DNA of 19,905 nucleotides from assembly GCA_031405895.1 (NCBI GenBank), contig JANOFL010000304.1:1-19905 (forward strand), given 5' to 3'. Under the pieces are notes generated by a model. That model was not told the DNA's origin. It searched no databases and saw only the letters and a list, made by a program, of their open reading frames with translations. Positions 1 to 7,649 of this stretch are shown one piece after another (the first letter of the stretch is position 1; each line of letters starts with the position of its first letter). The translations under genes and the position numbers were made by a program. Source of the stretch: BJ22 sp031405895 (GTDB taxonomy: Bacteria; Planctomycetota; Planctomycetia; Pirellulales; Pirellulaceae).

Positions 1-167
1 CCGCGATGCGGGCCTGCTGGACCAACACCAAGCTGCTGATTGAACCGAGTTCCGCTGTCCCCATTGCCGCGCTGCTCAAGCCACCATTCACGACGATGCC
101 TCGGCCGCAGCGGATCGGCGTGATCATCAGCGGCGGCAACGTTGACCTTGACCATCTGCCGTGGTGA
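1..167 (+). CDS. Threonine dehydratase / serine racemase-like PLP enzyme, C-terminal fragment
   Basis: The reading frame is open from base 3 and ends with TGA at 165-167, giving about 54 residues of the C-terminus of a gene that starts before the window. Two motifs identify it: KLLIEPSSAVPIAALL, which matches the conserved 'EPSGAV' helix near the end of fold-type II PLP enzymes, and the terminal VIISGGNVDLDHLPW, which matches the 'SGGNVD' tail of threonine ammonia-lyases and serine racemases. These enzymes deaminate L-threonine or L-serine, or racemise serine, in the cytoplasm. There is no sign of the C-terminal ACT regulatory domain of biosynthetic IlvA, so a catabolic TdcB-like or racemase-type enzyme is more likely. 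The active-site lysine and PLP-phosphate loop lie outside the window, so the exact substrate cannot be decided. Confidence 0.85.
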   Translation, partial: AMRACWTNTKLLIEPSSAVPIAALLKPPFTTMPRPQRIGVIISGGNVDLDHLPW

Positions 168-185
168 GGGCGACGCAGCAAGATA

Positions 186-264
186 ATTTGAGATTTGAGA
201 TTTGAGATTTGAGATTTGAGATTTGAGATTTGAGATTTGAGATTTGAGATTTGAGATTTGAGAT
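186..264. repeat. Tandem array of a 7-bp unit (ATTTGAG), about 11 copies
   Basis: Eleven perfect head-to-tail copies of ATTTGAG run from 186 to 262, plus two further bases of the unit. The array starts 18 bases after the stop of the PLP enzyme and ends about 30 bases before the likely start of the next gene. It is AT-rich in otherwise GC-rich DNA. A 7-bp unit is not a multiple of three, so if translated it cycles through a 7-residue repeat (ISNLKSQ on the minus strand). That is a phantom, not a protein. Perfect arrays of this length usually arise by slipped-strand replication and vary in copy number. Confidence 0.95.
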
Positions 265-293
265 CTTACCAACGCCATGGTAACGCGAACGTC

Positions 294-776
294 GTGGAAG
301 AAACCCATTCTGCCGTGATTCAGCCCGCAGCATTCGACGAAGGGCGCATCAAAACCGGGCGACGCATCGAGTTGCTGGCGGTTGGCCTGTTCATTGTGGT
401 TCAAGTCGCTGCGCCATTTGTGGTCGGCGAAGTCTACCCCTTCACCATTTCGCCGATGTTCTCCGACCGGCCCGCGCGGCATGCGGTTTATCGCCTGACG
501 GATAAAGCCGGCAAGGAACTGGATCCCACGCCGTTTGGGCTACACCTCGTCTACGACGGTAATCCGCCCGGATTTGGCGTTGGCATTGCCGCCCCGCCAA
601 CATTGCACGCCTTTGGCGAAGTCGCGACGCAATCCGAAATCACCGCCCACATTCGCGGCGTCCTGCAACGCAATCCAGCCTTGCCTCGGGTGGTTGAAAT
701 CACGCAGTCAGTGGTTTCGGGCGGCGGCCGGCAGCTGCAAAACGAGTCGGCTGAATGGACCGTTGAGGCGGATTGA
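294..776 (+). CDS. Small single-pass membrane protein of unknown function, paired with HTTM-like gene
   Basis: The frame ends with TGA at 774-776. GTG at 294 gives about 160 residues. A TTG at 258 would begin inside the tandem array, and GTG at 315 is also possible; none has a convincing ribosome binding site, so the start is uncertain. After a charged N-terminus there is one hydrophobic segment (IELLAVGLFIVVQVAAPFVVG), then YPFTISPMFSD and a soluble domain of about 110 residues with many hydrophobic/Gly stretches. This is a signal-anchor layout with the C-terminal domain probably outside the cytoplasm. I do not recognise the family. The next gene begins five bases after the stop, so the two are almost certainly co-transcribed and probably work together. 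No catalytic motif is visible. Confidence 0.75.
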   Translation: MEETHSAVIQPAAFDEGRIKTGRRIELLAVGLFIVVQVAAPFVVGEVYPFTISPMFSDRPARHAVYRLTDKAGKELDPTPFGLHLVYDGNPPGFGVGIAAPPTLHAFGEVATQSEITAHIRGVLQRNPALPRVVEITQSVVSGGGRQLQNESAEWTVEAD

Positions 777-781
777 ACGCC

Positions 782-1774
782 ATGACGAGTGGACCCAGAC
801 TGGATTCCCCGCCGCACCGGCATCGCTGGCCGGGCCTGGGTGAATGGCTGCTGCAACGCGGCGAAGCGCGGTTCGGCCTGTGGACCGTTCGCTGGCTGCT
901 GCTGTTTGCCGCAATCCTCGCCGTGTTGCCGTTCGAACACGCCAGCGGCCCGCGAACGGGGGCAACTGTGACTCTTGTCTCGTGGTGGCCCGAGGCCTGG
1001 CTGCGTTCGCCAGCCGTTTACTTCGCGGTCCGCATCTGGCTGCTCGCGTCGGTTTTCGTCTGGGCAACGTGGCGGCTGATCCCCTGGTCGTGCTGGTCGA
1101 CGGTGATTGCGTTCACCGTGCTCTGGTCGTTGCGGATGGAGAACGTGACCAACGGCGCCCATATCTTCAACGTCACCAACACGCTGCTCTTCATCCACGC
1201 GCTTTGGTTCCAGTTTTATTGGCGTGAGCTTCGACTGGCGCGATTGGAGGGGGAGGTTGCAGTGTCGTTGCGCCCGTCGCTTGCGCTTCCGGCTCGTTGG
1301 CTGCTGCAAGTCCGTGCGGAGGAAAGGGCTGCCGCCGCGCGAGTCTATCCACGCTGGGCGTTCTGGCTAAGCGTCTTTTACATCGGCTGGTTCCATTCCC
1401 TCGCGGGCTGGACCAAGCTCTGGGTCAGCGGTCCCGGCTGGGGCGACGGCACCAGCCTGCAGCTCTGGATGAGCCTCTTCGCCGAGCCGAACAGCCCGCT
1501 GGTTTGGCCAGTCATGGCCGACCGGACTTTCGCCAGCGTCCTGCAAACCGGCTCACTCTGGATCGAAAGCCTCAGCCTGCTCTGCATCCTCGGCCGCTGG
1601 CCGCGTTACCTGGTCGGCTTCACCCTCTTCGGCTTCTACTGCGGCGTGCTGGGGACCTTCACCATGTTCGGATTCCACTTCAACTGTTTCCTCGCTGCCT
1701 GGTTTCTCCTGCCGGTCGATCGCTGGATGGGACTGGTTTTCAGGGAAAACGAGGCAATTCAAGCAGCTGGTTGA
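782..1774 (+). CDS. HTTM-like multipass membrane protein
   Basis: ATG at 782 gives 330 residues. A TTG at 773, overlapping the previous stop, is a weaker alternative. The protein has several hydrophobic segments: near residues 37-55, a long pair around 80-120, one near 195-210, and a C-terminal cluster around 265-320. The segment FYIGWFHSLAGWTKLWVSGPGW followed by DGTSL resembles the 'Y..AG..KL....W..G.A' core of HTTM-domain proteins (horizontally transferred transmembrane domain), the membrane fold shared with vitamin K-dependent gamma-carboxylase. I do not see the carboxylase lysine context well enough to claim enzyme activity. The arginine- and alanine-rich loop around residues 155-190 contains an embedded dispersed repeat (see 1277-1300). 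The coupled small gene upstream suggests a two-component membrane unit. Confidence 0.7.
   Translation: MTSGPRLDSPPHRHRWPGLGEWLLQRGEARFGLWTVRWLLLFAAILAVLPFEHASGPRTGATVTLVSWWPEAWLRSPAVYFAVRIWLLASVFVWATWRLIPWSCWSTVIAFTVLWSLRMENVTNGAHIFNVTNTLLFIHALWFQFYWRELRLARLEGEVAVSLRPSLALPARWLLQVRAEERAAAARVYPRWAFWLSVFYIGWFHSLAGWTKLWVSGPGWGDGTSLQLWMSLFAEPNSPLVWPVMADRTFASVLQTGSLWIESLSLLCILGRWPRYLVGFTLFGFYCGVLGTFTMFGFHFNCFLAAWFLLPVDRWMGLVFRENEAIQAAG
1277..1300. repeat. 24-bp dispersed repeat inside the HTTM-like gene
   Basis: This 24-base stretch is identical to 10787-10810 inside the secreted protein gene. It contains CGCTTGCGCTTCCGGCTCGT. Here it is read as SLALPARW in a cytoplasmic-looking loop; in the other gene it is read antisense as QRAGSASD. 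The arms of the inverted repeat at 19685-19756 are a diverged form (GCTTGCGCTGCGGGCTGGT). Exact identity over 24 bases in unrelated genes and different frames points to a dispersed repeat rather than shared protein ancestry. Confidence 0.75.
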
Positions 1775-1829
1775 ATTCCTGTAGCCTGCGTCAAGCTTAC
1801 CGGTGAATTAAACGGTTGTTTTGCAGTTA

Positions 1830-1849
1830 GGCGGCAGAGTTTCGCCGCC
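1830..1849. other. Small hairpin in the leader before the ABC transporter gene
   Basis: Arms GGCGGC (1830-1835) and GCCGCC (1844-1849) enclose an 8-base loop, 13 bases before the likely ABC start codon. It could be a weak terminator for the upstream pair, a leader structure, or a worn dispersed repeat. There is no U-tract after it. The rest of the 1775-1862 spacer shows nothing else I can support. Confidence 0.35.
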
Positions 1850-1862
1850 CGCTTTTCACTGG

Positions 1863-4073
1863 ATGCCCGCGACGATGCCGACGACGATCCCCGGAACGGC
1901 TCAGGACAAGGTTACTGTTGAGGTTGAAACCGCGTGTGAACTGCTTCGCCAGTTTGCCTTGGCTGTGGAATTGCCGTTTGACCGGGTGCAGGCGACCCGG
2001 ACGCTGCTTGAGTCGGTGCGGGCGATTCCGGGGGATGACCGCGAGACGTGGCAGCGGCGGGTAGCCGATTGCGGTGAAGTGCTGGGGCTGAGAATCCGCC
2101 CGATGCGCGGAACGGCGAAGGAACTCCTGGAACTGGCGACCGGCGGGATGACGCTGGCGACGCTGGAGCGGAGAGCGGACGACCAGTTGGTCTGGCAGCT
2201 TGCGGCGGGGCAGGGTGGGTCGCAGGTCCGCTGGATCGATTCGGGTTCCGGGCGGGCCAACCGGCTGTCGCCCCGCAAGCTCGCGCGGCGAATGGGATTG
2301 GGTTCGCCATCGGCCGAAGCGTCGTGGCTGTTGGCCCAGAATCCGCTCGCGGACGCGGAACACGGCGGAACGCCAGGCGGGCAGGTTCGTGACCGGAAAG
2401 ACCAGGATCCGGTCGCAGCAGGGCGGACGCCATTTTCCCGGCTCTGGCGGCTGATCCGCGCCGAGCGGGCGGACATCCTGTCGGTGCTGGTGTTCTCTCT
2501 GATCGTTGGCCTGCTATCCCTGACGACACCGGTGGCGGTCGAGTCACTGGTCAACACGGTCGCGTTCGGCCGCTATCTGCAGCCGGTCGTGATCCTCTCG
2601 CTGGTGGTGATGGCCTTCATGGCGTTTTCTGCGGCGATGTCGGCGCTGAAGCTGATCGTGGTCGAGATGCTGCAGCGGCGGCTGTTCGTCAAGGTGGTGG
2701 AAGACGTCGCGTGGCGGATTCCGCGAGTTCAGCAGGCCGCGATAAATGGTCGCTACCCTCCCGAGCTGGTCAACCGGTTTTTCGACGTGGCGGCGATCCA
2801 GAAGATCGCGCCAAAGCTGCTGCTCGATGCGCTCTCGGCTGTGATCCAGCTGCTGGTCGGGATGACGGTGCTCGCGTTCTATCACCCGTGGCTGCTCGGC
2901 TTTGACGTCGTACTGCTGGGTTTGATGTTGCTGGCCGTGATTGTGCTGGGGCGCGGGGCCGTGACGACGGCGATCAGGGAATCAAAGGCCAAGTATGCGA
3001 CGGCCGCGTGGTTACAGGAGATCGCCCGGCATCCGACCGCATTCCGTTTCAACGCCGGACCGCGGTTCGCCCTCGAGCGGGCCGAATTGCTGGCCGCGAA
3101 GTGGCTGTTGTACCGGAAAAAGCAGTTCGGCATCGTGCTGCGGCAGTACGTCTTCATCCTCGGCATCTATGTGCTGGCGGCGTCCGTGTTGCTTGGGATG
3201 GGCGGCTGGCTGGTGATCCGCGGGCAGCTCACGCTGGGGCAGCTGGTGGCCGCCGAGCTGATCGTGATGCTGATCCTCGGTTCGTTTAGCCGGATCGGCA
3301 AACAGCTCGAAAGTTTCTACGACTTGCTGGCCAGCGTGGACAAGGTCGGCGAACTGCTCGACCTGCCTGTCGAGCCGCACGGCCGGCTCTTTCATCCCGC
3401 CGGCAGCTGGTCGGGGGGCTTAAAGGTCAAGGATCTCGCCGTGGTGAGCGACGGGCAGACCCTGCTGGGGCCGCTTTCGTTTGAGCTGGCCCCCGGCGAA
3501 TCGCTGGCGATCACCGGCCCGGCCAACAGCGGCAAGTCGCTGCTGGCCGACCTGCTCTGCGAAGCCCGCGAGTTCCAGTCCGGCACCATCGAACTGGACG
3601 GAGTCAGCATGCGCGAGATCCGGATCGACGCATTGCGCGAGCAGATCGGCATCTGTCGCGGCAATGAGTTGTTCGCTGGCACCATCGACGAAAACGTCCA
3701 TCTCGGCCGAACCCACATCAGTCCCTCCGACGTGCGGCTCGCCGTTCAGCTGGCATCCGGCGAACGCAGCGAACAGGGATTCGAACCTGACCTGTCCCTG
3801 GAACTGCAAACCGGTGGCTCGCCGCTCAGCGAGCGGCAGGCATTGCAGGTAATGCTGGCGCGGGCCATCGCGGGGAGGCCGAGACTGTTGATCGTTGACG
3901 GAACCCTCGACCGGTTTCCGGCTGAAACCGCGCGCAGGGTCCTTGAACAGGTCCTTCGGCCGCCTGATCAGGCGACCATTTTGATGACAGTTCATGAGAG
4001 CCTCGCTGCCAGCTGCACCAGGACGCTGAATCTGGGTGGACAAGCGGTTCTGGACAAGGCGGGCAGGAAGTGA
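1863..4073 (+). CDS. ABC exporter (type I secretion-like) with degenerate ATPase domain
   Basis: ATG at 1863 gives 736 residues; ATG 1875 is equally possible, and an upstream TTG at 1821 is unlikely. Residues 1-190 form an N-terminal domain with a weak resemblance to the C39-like domain of peptidase-containing exporters (VADCGEVLG near 67-75, then ...VRWIDSGSGRANRLSPRKL), but no catalytic His is recognisable. Residues about 205-480 are the transmembrane domain. Residues about 515-730 are the nucleotide-binding domain: Walker A GPANSGKS (552-559), Q-loop Gln594, H-loop His711. The signature is LSERQ (655-659) instead of LSGGQ, and Walker B reads LLIVDG (675-680), so Gly replaces the catalytic Glu. 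It lies upstream of HlyD-like and TolC-like genes, so it should be the inner-membrane motor of an export complex. Whether it hydrolyses ATP is doubtful from sequence. Confidence 0.9.
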   Translation: MPATMPTTIPGTAQDKVTVEVETACELLRQFALAVELPFDRVQATRTLLESVRAIPGDDRETWQRRVADCGEVLGLRIRPMRGTAKELLELATGGMTLATLERRADDQLVWQLAAGQGGSQVRWIDSGSGRANRLSPRKLARRMGLGSPSAEASWLLAQNPLADAEHGGTPGGQVRDRKDQDPVAAGRTPFSRLWRLIRAERADILSVLVFSLIVGLLSLTTPVAVESLVNTVAFGRYLQPVVILSLVVMAFMAFSAAMSALKLIVVEMLQRRLFVKVVEDVAWRIPRVQQAAINGRYPPELVNRFFDVAAIQKIAPKLLLDALSAVIQLLVGMTVLAFYHPWLLGFDVVLLGLMLLAVIVLGRGAVTTAIRESKAKYATAAWLQEIARHPTAFRFNAGPRFALERAELLAAKWLLYRKKQFGIVLRQYVFILGIYVLAASVLLGMGGWLVIRGQLTLGQLVAAELIVMLILGSFSRIGKQLESFYDLLASVDKVGELLDLPVEPHGRLFHPAGSWSGGLKVKDLAVVSDGQTLLGPLSFELAPGESLAITGPANSGKSLLADLLCEAREFQSGTIELDGVSMREIRIDALREQIGICRGNELFAGTIDENVHLGRTHISPSDVRLAVQLASGERSEQGFEPDLSLELQTGGSPLSERQALQVMLARAIAGRPRLLIVDGTLDRFPAETARRVLEQVLRPPDQATILMTVHESLAASCTRTLNLGGQAVLDKAGRK

Positions 4074-4102
4074 CAGGCGGGGAATTGGCAGGCCAGTCGG
4101 TT

Positions 4103-4107
4103 GGGAG
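4103..4107 (+). promoter_or_regulatory. Ribosome binding site deciding the start of the HlyD-like gene
   Basis: GGGAG lies nine bases before ATG 4117. It favours that start over a GTG at 4036, which would overlap the ABC gene and add 27 arginine-rich residues before a normal HlyD N-terminus. Confidence 0.6.
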
Positions 4108-4116
4108 ACTTTGTCG

Positions 4117-5478
4117 ATGAATTCGATTGGAACGCTTGCGGCGGGCGGGATGCCGGTTCGATCGACCGTTTTTGAACTGGTCCAGTCCTCGCGGCTGATC
4201 CGGCGGATCGCGCGGGTGGTGCTCGGGGGCTTGTTGCTGGCCGTTGTGGCGATGTTTTTTCTGCCCTGGCAGCAAACATCGCGCGGTTCGGGACGCGTCA
4301 TCGCGTTCGTGCCGCAGGAGCGGCAACAAACCGTCACCAGCCCGATCAGGGGCATCGTCGAAAGCGTGACGCCGGGCATGGTCGAAGGTGCCCGCGTCAG
4401 CCAGGGCGATGTGGTGCTTGAACTACAGCCCCAGGCGGCCAACCTGCGGGAACAACTGGAGAACCAGCTCGACGACCTGAACGCGAAACTCGACGCGGCC
4501 GGAGTCAAGGCCGGGGCTTACCGGCGGAACATCGCGGGTTTTGAACAGGCCCGGGACTTCGCCGTGCTTGCAGCTGAGGAGATGGTTGCCTCGGCCAAGG
4601 CCAAACTGGATGCGAAAGAAAGACTGGTCGGTGGCTATCGGGCAAAGCAGCTGCAAGCAAGCCAGAACCACGAACGGCAAACCCGGCTGGTTCGCGAGGG
4701 GGCAACCGCCGAGCGGGAACTGGAGCAGCTCAAGCGCGACCTCGACGTGGCTGACGCGGAACTGGAATCGGCGCTCCTCGAAGTTACCGCCGCCGAAAAA
4801 GAATACGAAGCCAAACAGCATGAGCGGGACGAAAAACGGAGTTCGGCCGAAACCAGGGTCGACGAATCGCGGGCTTATGAGCAGGCAGCGATTGGTGAAC
4901 AGTCCTCGATTCGCAAAGACATCCGCGACCTTGAGATCAAGCTGGAAGAGCTTTCCAGGCAAACCATCACGGCACCCCGCGACGGGACCATTTTTCGCAT
5001 TCCGCTGTTTGAGCGCGGCCAGGCAGTCAAGGAAGGCGACCCGCTATTCACGATCGTTCCGGACACCAGCCAGCGGGCCGTCGAACTCTGGATTAATGGC
5101 AACGACGTGCCGCTCGTCCGCCCCGGCGATCACGTCCGGCTGCAGTTTGAAGGCTGGCCGGCCGTGCAGGTCACCGGCTGGCCAAGCGTCGCAGTCGGGA
5201 CATTTGGCGGTGAAGTCGTTGCCGTGGACGCGACCGACGATGGCCTGGGCCGCTTCCGGATTCAGGTCCGGCCCTGTACCGACCCGACCGAACAGGCGTG
5301 GCCCGAGCTTCGCCAGGGCGTCCGCGTCAACGGCTGGGTCATGCTGCGGCAGGTCCGCCTCGGCTGGGAGATCTGGCGGCAGCTCAACGGCTTCCCCGCC
5401 TCGCTGGCCAAGCCCGATGAGCCGGCCTGGTCCAGTGACGACGCGAAGTCGTCCGCACCGAAACTGCCAAAATCCTGA
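4117..5478 (+). CDS. HlyD-family periplasmic adaptor (membrane fusion protein)
   Basis: ATG 4117, with GGGAG nine bases upstream, gives 453 residues. A short cytoplasmic tail is followed by one membrane segment (about 33-50, VVLGGLLLAVVAMFFL). The first half of the lipoyl/barrel-sandwich domain spans about 58-105 (SPIRGIVESVTPGMVEGARVSQGD). A long charged coiled coil runs about 105-282, and the second lipoyl half about 283-316 (ITAPRDGTIFRIP...GQAVKEGDPLFTIVPD), followed by a beta-barrel region (VRPGDHVRLQFEGWPAVQV) and a short C-terminal tail. This is the standard architecture of adaptors that bridge an inner-membrane exporter to an outer-membrane channel. It starts 43 bases after the ABC gene and is followed 45 bases later by the TolC-like gene. 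The cargo is not evident from the sequence. Confidence 0.93.
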   Translation: MNSIGTLAAGGMPVRSTVFELVQSSRLIRRIARVVLGGLLLAVVAMFFLPWQQTSRGSGRVIAFVPQERQQTVTSPIRGIVESVTPGMVEGARVSQGDVVLELQPQAANLREQLENQLDDLNAKLDAAGVKAGAYRRNIAGFEQARDFAVLAAEEMVASAKAKLDAKERLVGGYRAKQLQASQNHERQTRLVREGATAERELEQLKRDLDVADAELESALLEVTAAEKEYEAKQHERDEKRSSAETRVDESRAYEQAAIGEQSSIRKDIRDLEIKLEELSRQTITAPRDGTIFRIPLFERGQAVKEGDPLFTIVPDTSQRAVELWINGNDVPLVRPGDHVRLQFEGWPAVQVTGWPSVAVGTFGGEVVAVDATDDGLGRFRIQVRPCTDPTEQAWPELRQGVRVNGWVMLRQVRLGWEIWRQLNGFPASLAKPDEPAWSSDDAKSSAPKLPKS

Positions 5479-5523
5479 GCCGCCATTGATTGCCGTTTCC
5501 GGTTCATTCTGGAGACGGGCTTA

Positions 5524-7248
5524 ATGCGAGGCCGGACCCTCCAACTCGTTGTCCTGATCACAGCAACTGCCTGGGCCGGAATGCAAGGCTGCAAGGTGCC
5601 GCGCACTGCGCGAACATCATTGGCCACCCGGCATTTCATTCTCTCGCCTGACGCGCAAACAGACCCTGCAGAACCTGCGCCTGGCGGAGTGATCCAGCTC
5701 GCGACATGGCAGGAAGAGCAGGAGGGAAAGCGGCCGGAGCTTTCCGAAACCGAACCAAACCCTCGCGACGTTCAACCAGCTGACCCGTCTGCCCAGAACG
5801 GGAACCAAAAGGCTGAATCAGAGCCGGCTGACGACGGCCATACGAACAGGGGAACAGAAGAATCGCCCGGCCGCCCGGCAGTGGAAGATTCTGTCCCTCC
5901 GCCGGTGAACACGCTGCAGCTGGCCGACGTGCTCGACTCGGTTTCGCGGGCTTTCCCGCCGTTGCTTGCCGCTTCACTGGAACGTGAAATCGCGCTGGGC
6001 GATCTGGTGGCGTCTTGCGGAGCGTTTGACCTTCAGCTCAAGGGCGAATCGTTCAACGCGCCGCTGGGCTTCTACGAAAACTACCGGCACGGCGTCCTCG
6101 CGTCGCAGCCGGTCTGGTCGACGGGCGGACAAGTCTGGGGCGGCTACAAGCTGGGCCGCGGCGAGTTCCAGCCGTGGTTCAAGGAACGGCAGACCAACGA
6201 AGGCGGCGAGCTGGCCGCGGGGCTGACCTTGCCCCTGCTTCGCAACCGCGCTGTCGATCAGCGGCGGACCAGTGTAGGTCTCGCCGACCTCGAAGTGCAG
6301 CTGGCCGATCCTTACGTCCGCGGCCAGTTCAACCAGTTCGCCCGCGACGCGGCAGTGGTTTGGTGGGACTGGGTTGCGGCGGGCAACTCATTCGCGGTCC
6401 AGCGGGACTTGCTGGAGCTGGCCGAATTGCGGGCGGACAAGATCGAAGCCCGGGTTCGCGAAGGCGACCTTGCCGAAATCGCTTCCGTCGACAACCAGCG
6501 GTTCATCACGACCCGGCAAACGAAACTGGTTGAGCTGGAGCAAAAGTTCCGCACGGCGGCCGTCAAGCTCTCGCTCTACCTGCGCGACGCCGCCGGGAAT
6601 CCGGTGATCGCGACTGAAGAACGGCTACCCGATTTTCCCGCGATCACGGCTGAAGTTGAATCGCGCCTTGACGCCGATCTCAATGTCGCAATGGCCCAGC
6701 GGCCGGAACTGCTCGATCTCGATCTCAAGCGCCGCAAGCTCGAACTCGAGTGCCGGCTGGCGGGCAACTCGGCCCTGCCCACGGTCGATGCTGTCGCGCT
6801 GACGTCGCAGGATGTCGGCGGCGCGGCGAGCAACCCGGACGACAAGGGGGACCTTGAGTTTGAAGCTGGCGTGATCGCCGAAGTCCCCTTGCAGCGCCGA
6901 GCTGCGCGGGGCAAGGTCGCCGCCCTCCAGGGCAAGCTCAGCCAGCTCGACTTCCGCCGCCAGTTTCTCTGTGACCGGATCGCGGCCGAGCTGCGGGCGG
7001 CGCTGGTGGCGCTGGAGAATCTCGCCCGCCAGATCGGGCTGGCCGAACGCAACCTCGAGCTGGCGGAAGAAGCCCTGCGGATCGGCCGGGCTTCGTTTGA
7101 CGAGGGCAACATCGACCTGATCGTGCTCAACATCTACGAGCAATCCGTCGCCGACGCCCGCCTCACCCTCGTCCTCGCCCGACACGACTGGTTCGCCGCC
7201 TTCGCCGACTACAAGTTTGCGCTTGGGCAGACAGGAATTGACGAGTAG
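5524..7248 (+). CDS. TolC-like outer-membrane efflux/secretion protein
   Basis: ATG 5524 with GGAG nine bases upstream gives 574 residues. The N-terminus is a signal sequence ending in GMQGC (Cys23). The lipobox is imperfect (Met and Gln at -3/-2), so lipoprotein processing is possible but not certain. Residues about 30-125 are a low-complexity linker rich in E, P, D and Q. The helical TolC-type region occupies about 125-570 and contains LTLPLLRNRAVDQRR near 233, typical of 'PLLRG.G' outer-membrane efflux proteins. Long Ala/Leu/Glu/Arg helices follow, with an internal repeat of the fold (two halves, about 130-360 and 370-570). As the last gene of the ABC/adaptor operon it should be the outer-membrane channel. 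The long acidic linker before the barrel is unusual compared with E. coli TolC. Confidence 0.9.
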   Translation: MRGRTLQLVVLITATAWAGMQGCKVPRTARTSLATRHFILSPDAQTDPAEPAPGGVIQLATWQEEQEGKRPELSETEPNPRDVQPADPSAQNGNQKAESEPADDGHTNRGTEESPGRPAVEDSVPPPVNTLQLADVLDSVSRAFPPLLAASLEREIALGDLVASCGAFDLQLKGESFNAPLGFYENYRHGVLASQPVWSTGGQVWGGYKLGRGEFQPWFKERQTNEGGELAAGLTLPLLRNRAVDQRRTSVGLADLEVQLADPYVRGQFNQFARDAAVVWWDWVAAGNSFAVQRDLLELAELRADKIEARVREGDLAEIASVDNQRFITTRQTKLVELEQKFRTAAVKLSLYLRDAAGNPVIATEERLPDFPAITAEVESRLDADLNVAMAQRPELLDLDLKRRKLELECRLAGNSALPTVDAVALTSQDVGGAASNPDDKGDLEFEAGVIAEVPLQRRAARGKVAALQGKLSQLDFRRQFLCDRIAAELRAALVALENLARQIGLAERNLELAEEALRIGRASFDEGNIDLIVLNIYEQSVADARLTLVLARHDWFAAFADYKFALGQTGIDE

Positions 7249-7257
7249 CCGAAACGC

Positions 7258-7324
7258 GGGACAGGCTTCCAGCCCTTCGTTCGGTATCTCTGACTGGGCC
7301 CACGCGACAAGCTGGAAGCTTGTC
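7258..7324. repeat. Imperfect inverted repeat with a perfect 8-bp-arm hairpin
   Basis: The right half (7306-7324) is itself a perfect hairpin: GACAAGCT, loop GGA, AGCTTGTC. The left half (7258 onward, GGGACAGGCTTCCAGC) is a near-match to the reverse complement of the right half. The element begins about ten bases after the stop of the TolC-like gene, so it may end that transcript. I recall similar 'GGGACAAGCTTCCAGCTTGTC'-type units as dispersed repeats in planctomycete genomes; this needs a genome search. Confidence 0.7.
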
Positions 7325-7526
7325 CCACGTCCGCTCGGCAACCGGTTGTTCTGGTCGCTAGAATCTGCGGTTCCTGGTTTGCAAACAGCCAGTTTACTGC
7401 CACCGACAGTTGTGTGGATTGGTTCAACACCCTTGCGACGCTCATGTTTTCAGGTTGCCCGATTCGACGCGCGACGGACTTGGCCGAATCGCAAAACAAG
7501 TGCCGGTTCGCTCCACGCCTTGGTCG

Positions 7527-7593
7527 CCCCCTCCCCCGGCCCCTCCCCACAAATCGGTTCCGGGAAGACCGGAACCGGTTTGGAGGAGGGGGG
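7527..7593. repeat. Long stem-loop repeat (AAATCGGTTCCGG / CCGGAACCGGTTT)
   Basis: Arms 7551-7563 and 7569-7581 pair over 13 positions with a single G-T-type mismatch around a 5-base loop. They are continued outward by a C-rich strand (7527-7550) opposite a G-rich strand (7582-7593). The C-rich outer arm with a GC-rich stem resembles the palindromic repeats that give 'PLTPTLSPGER'-type phantom peptides in many bacterial genomes. Confidence 0.65.
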
Positions 7594-7649
7594 AAGATAT
7601 GGGGTGTGGGGCGTCGGCCGTTCCGGAATGCGAGATTCCCGAAGCCACG

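Noticed and set aside
186..264. CRISPR array or small protein with an ISNLKSQ repeat
   Set aside because: The 7-bp units have no spacers, and the peptide repeat is the automatic translation of a 7-bp tandem repeat.
3420..4508. Minus-strand open frame across the ABC/HlyD junction
   Set aside because: It is antisense to two well-supported genes and shows no recognisable motif.
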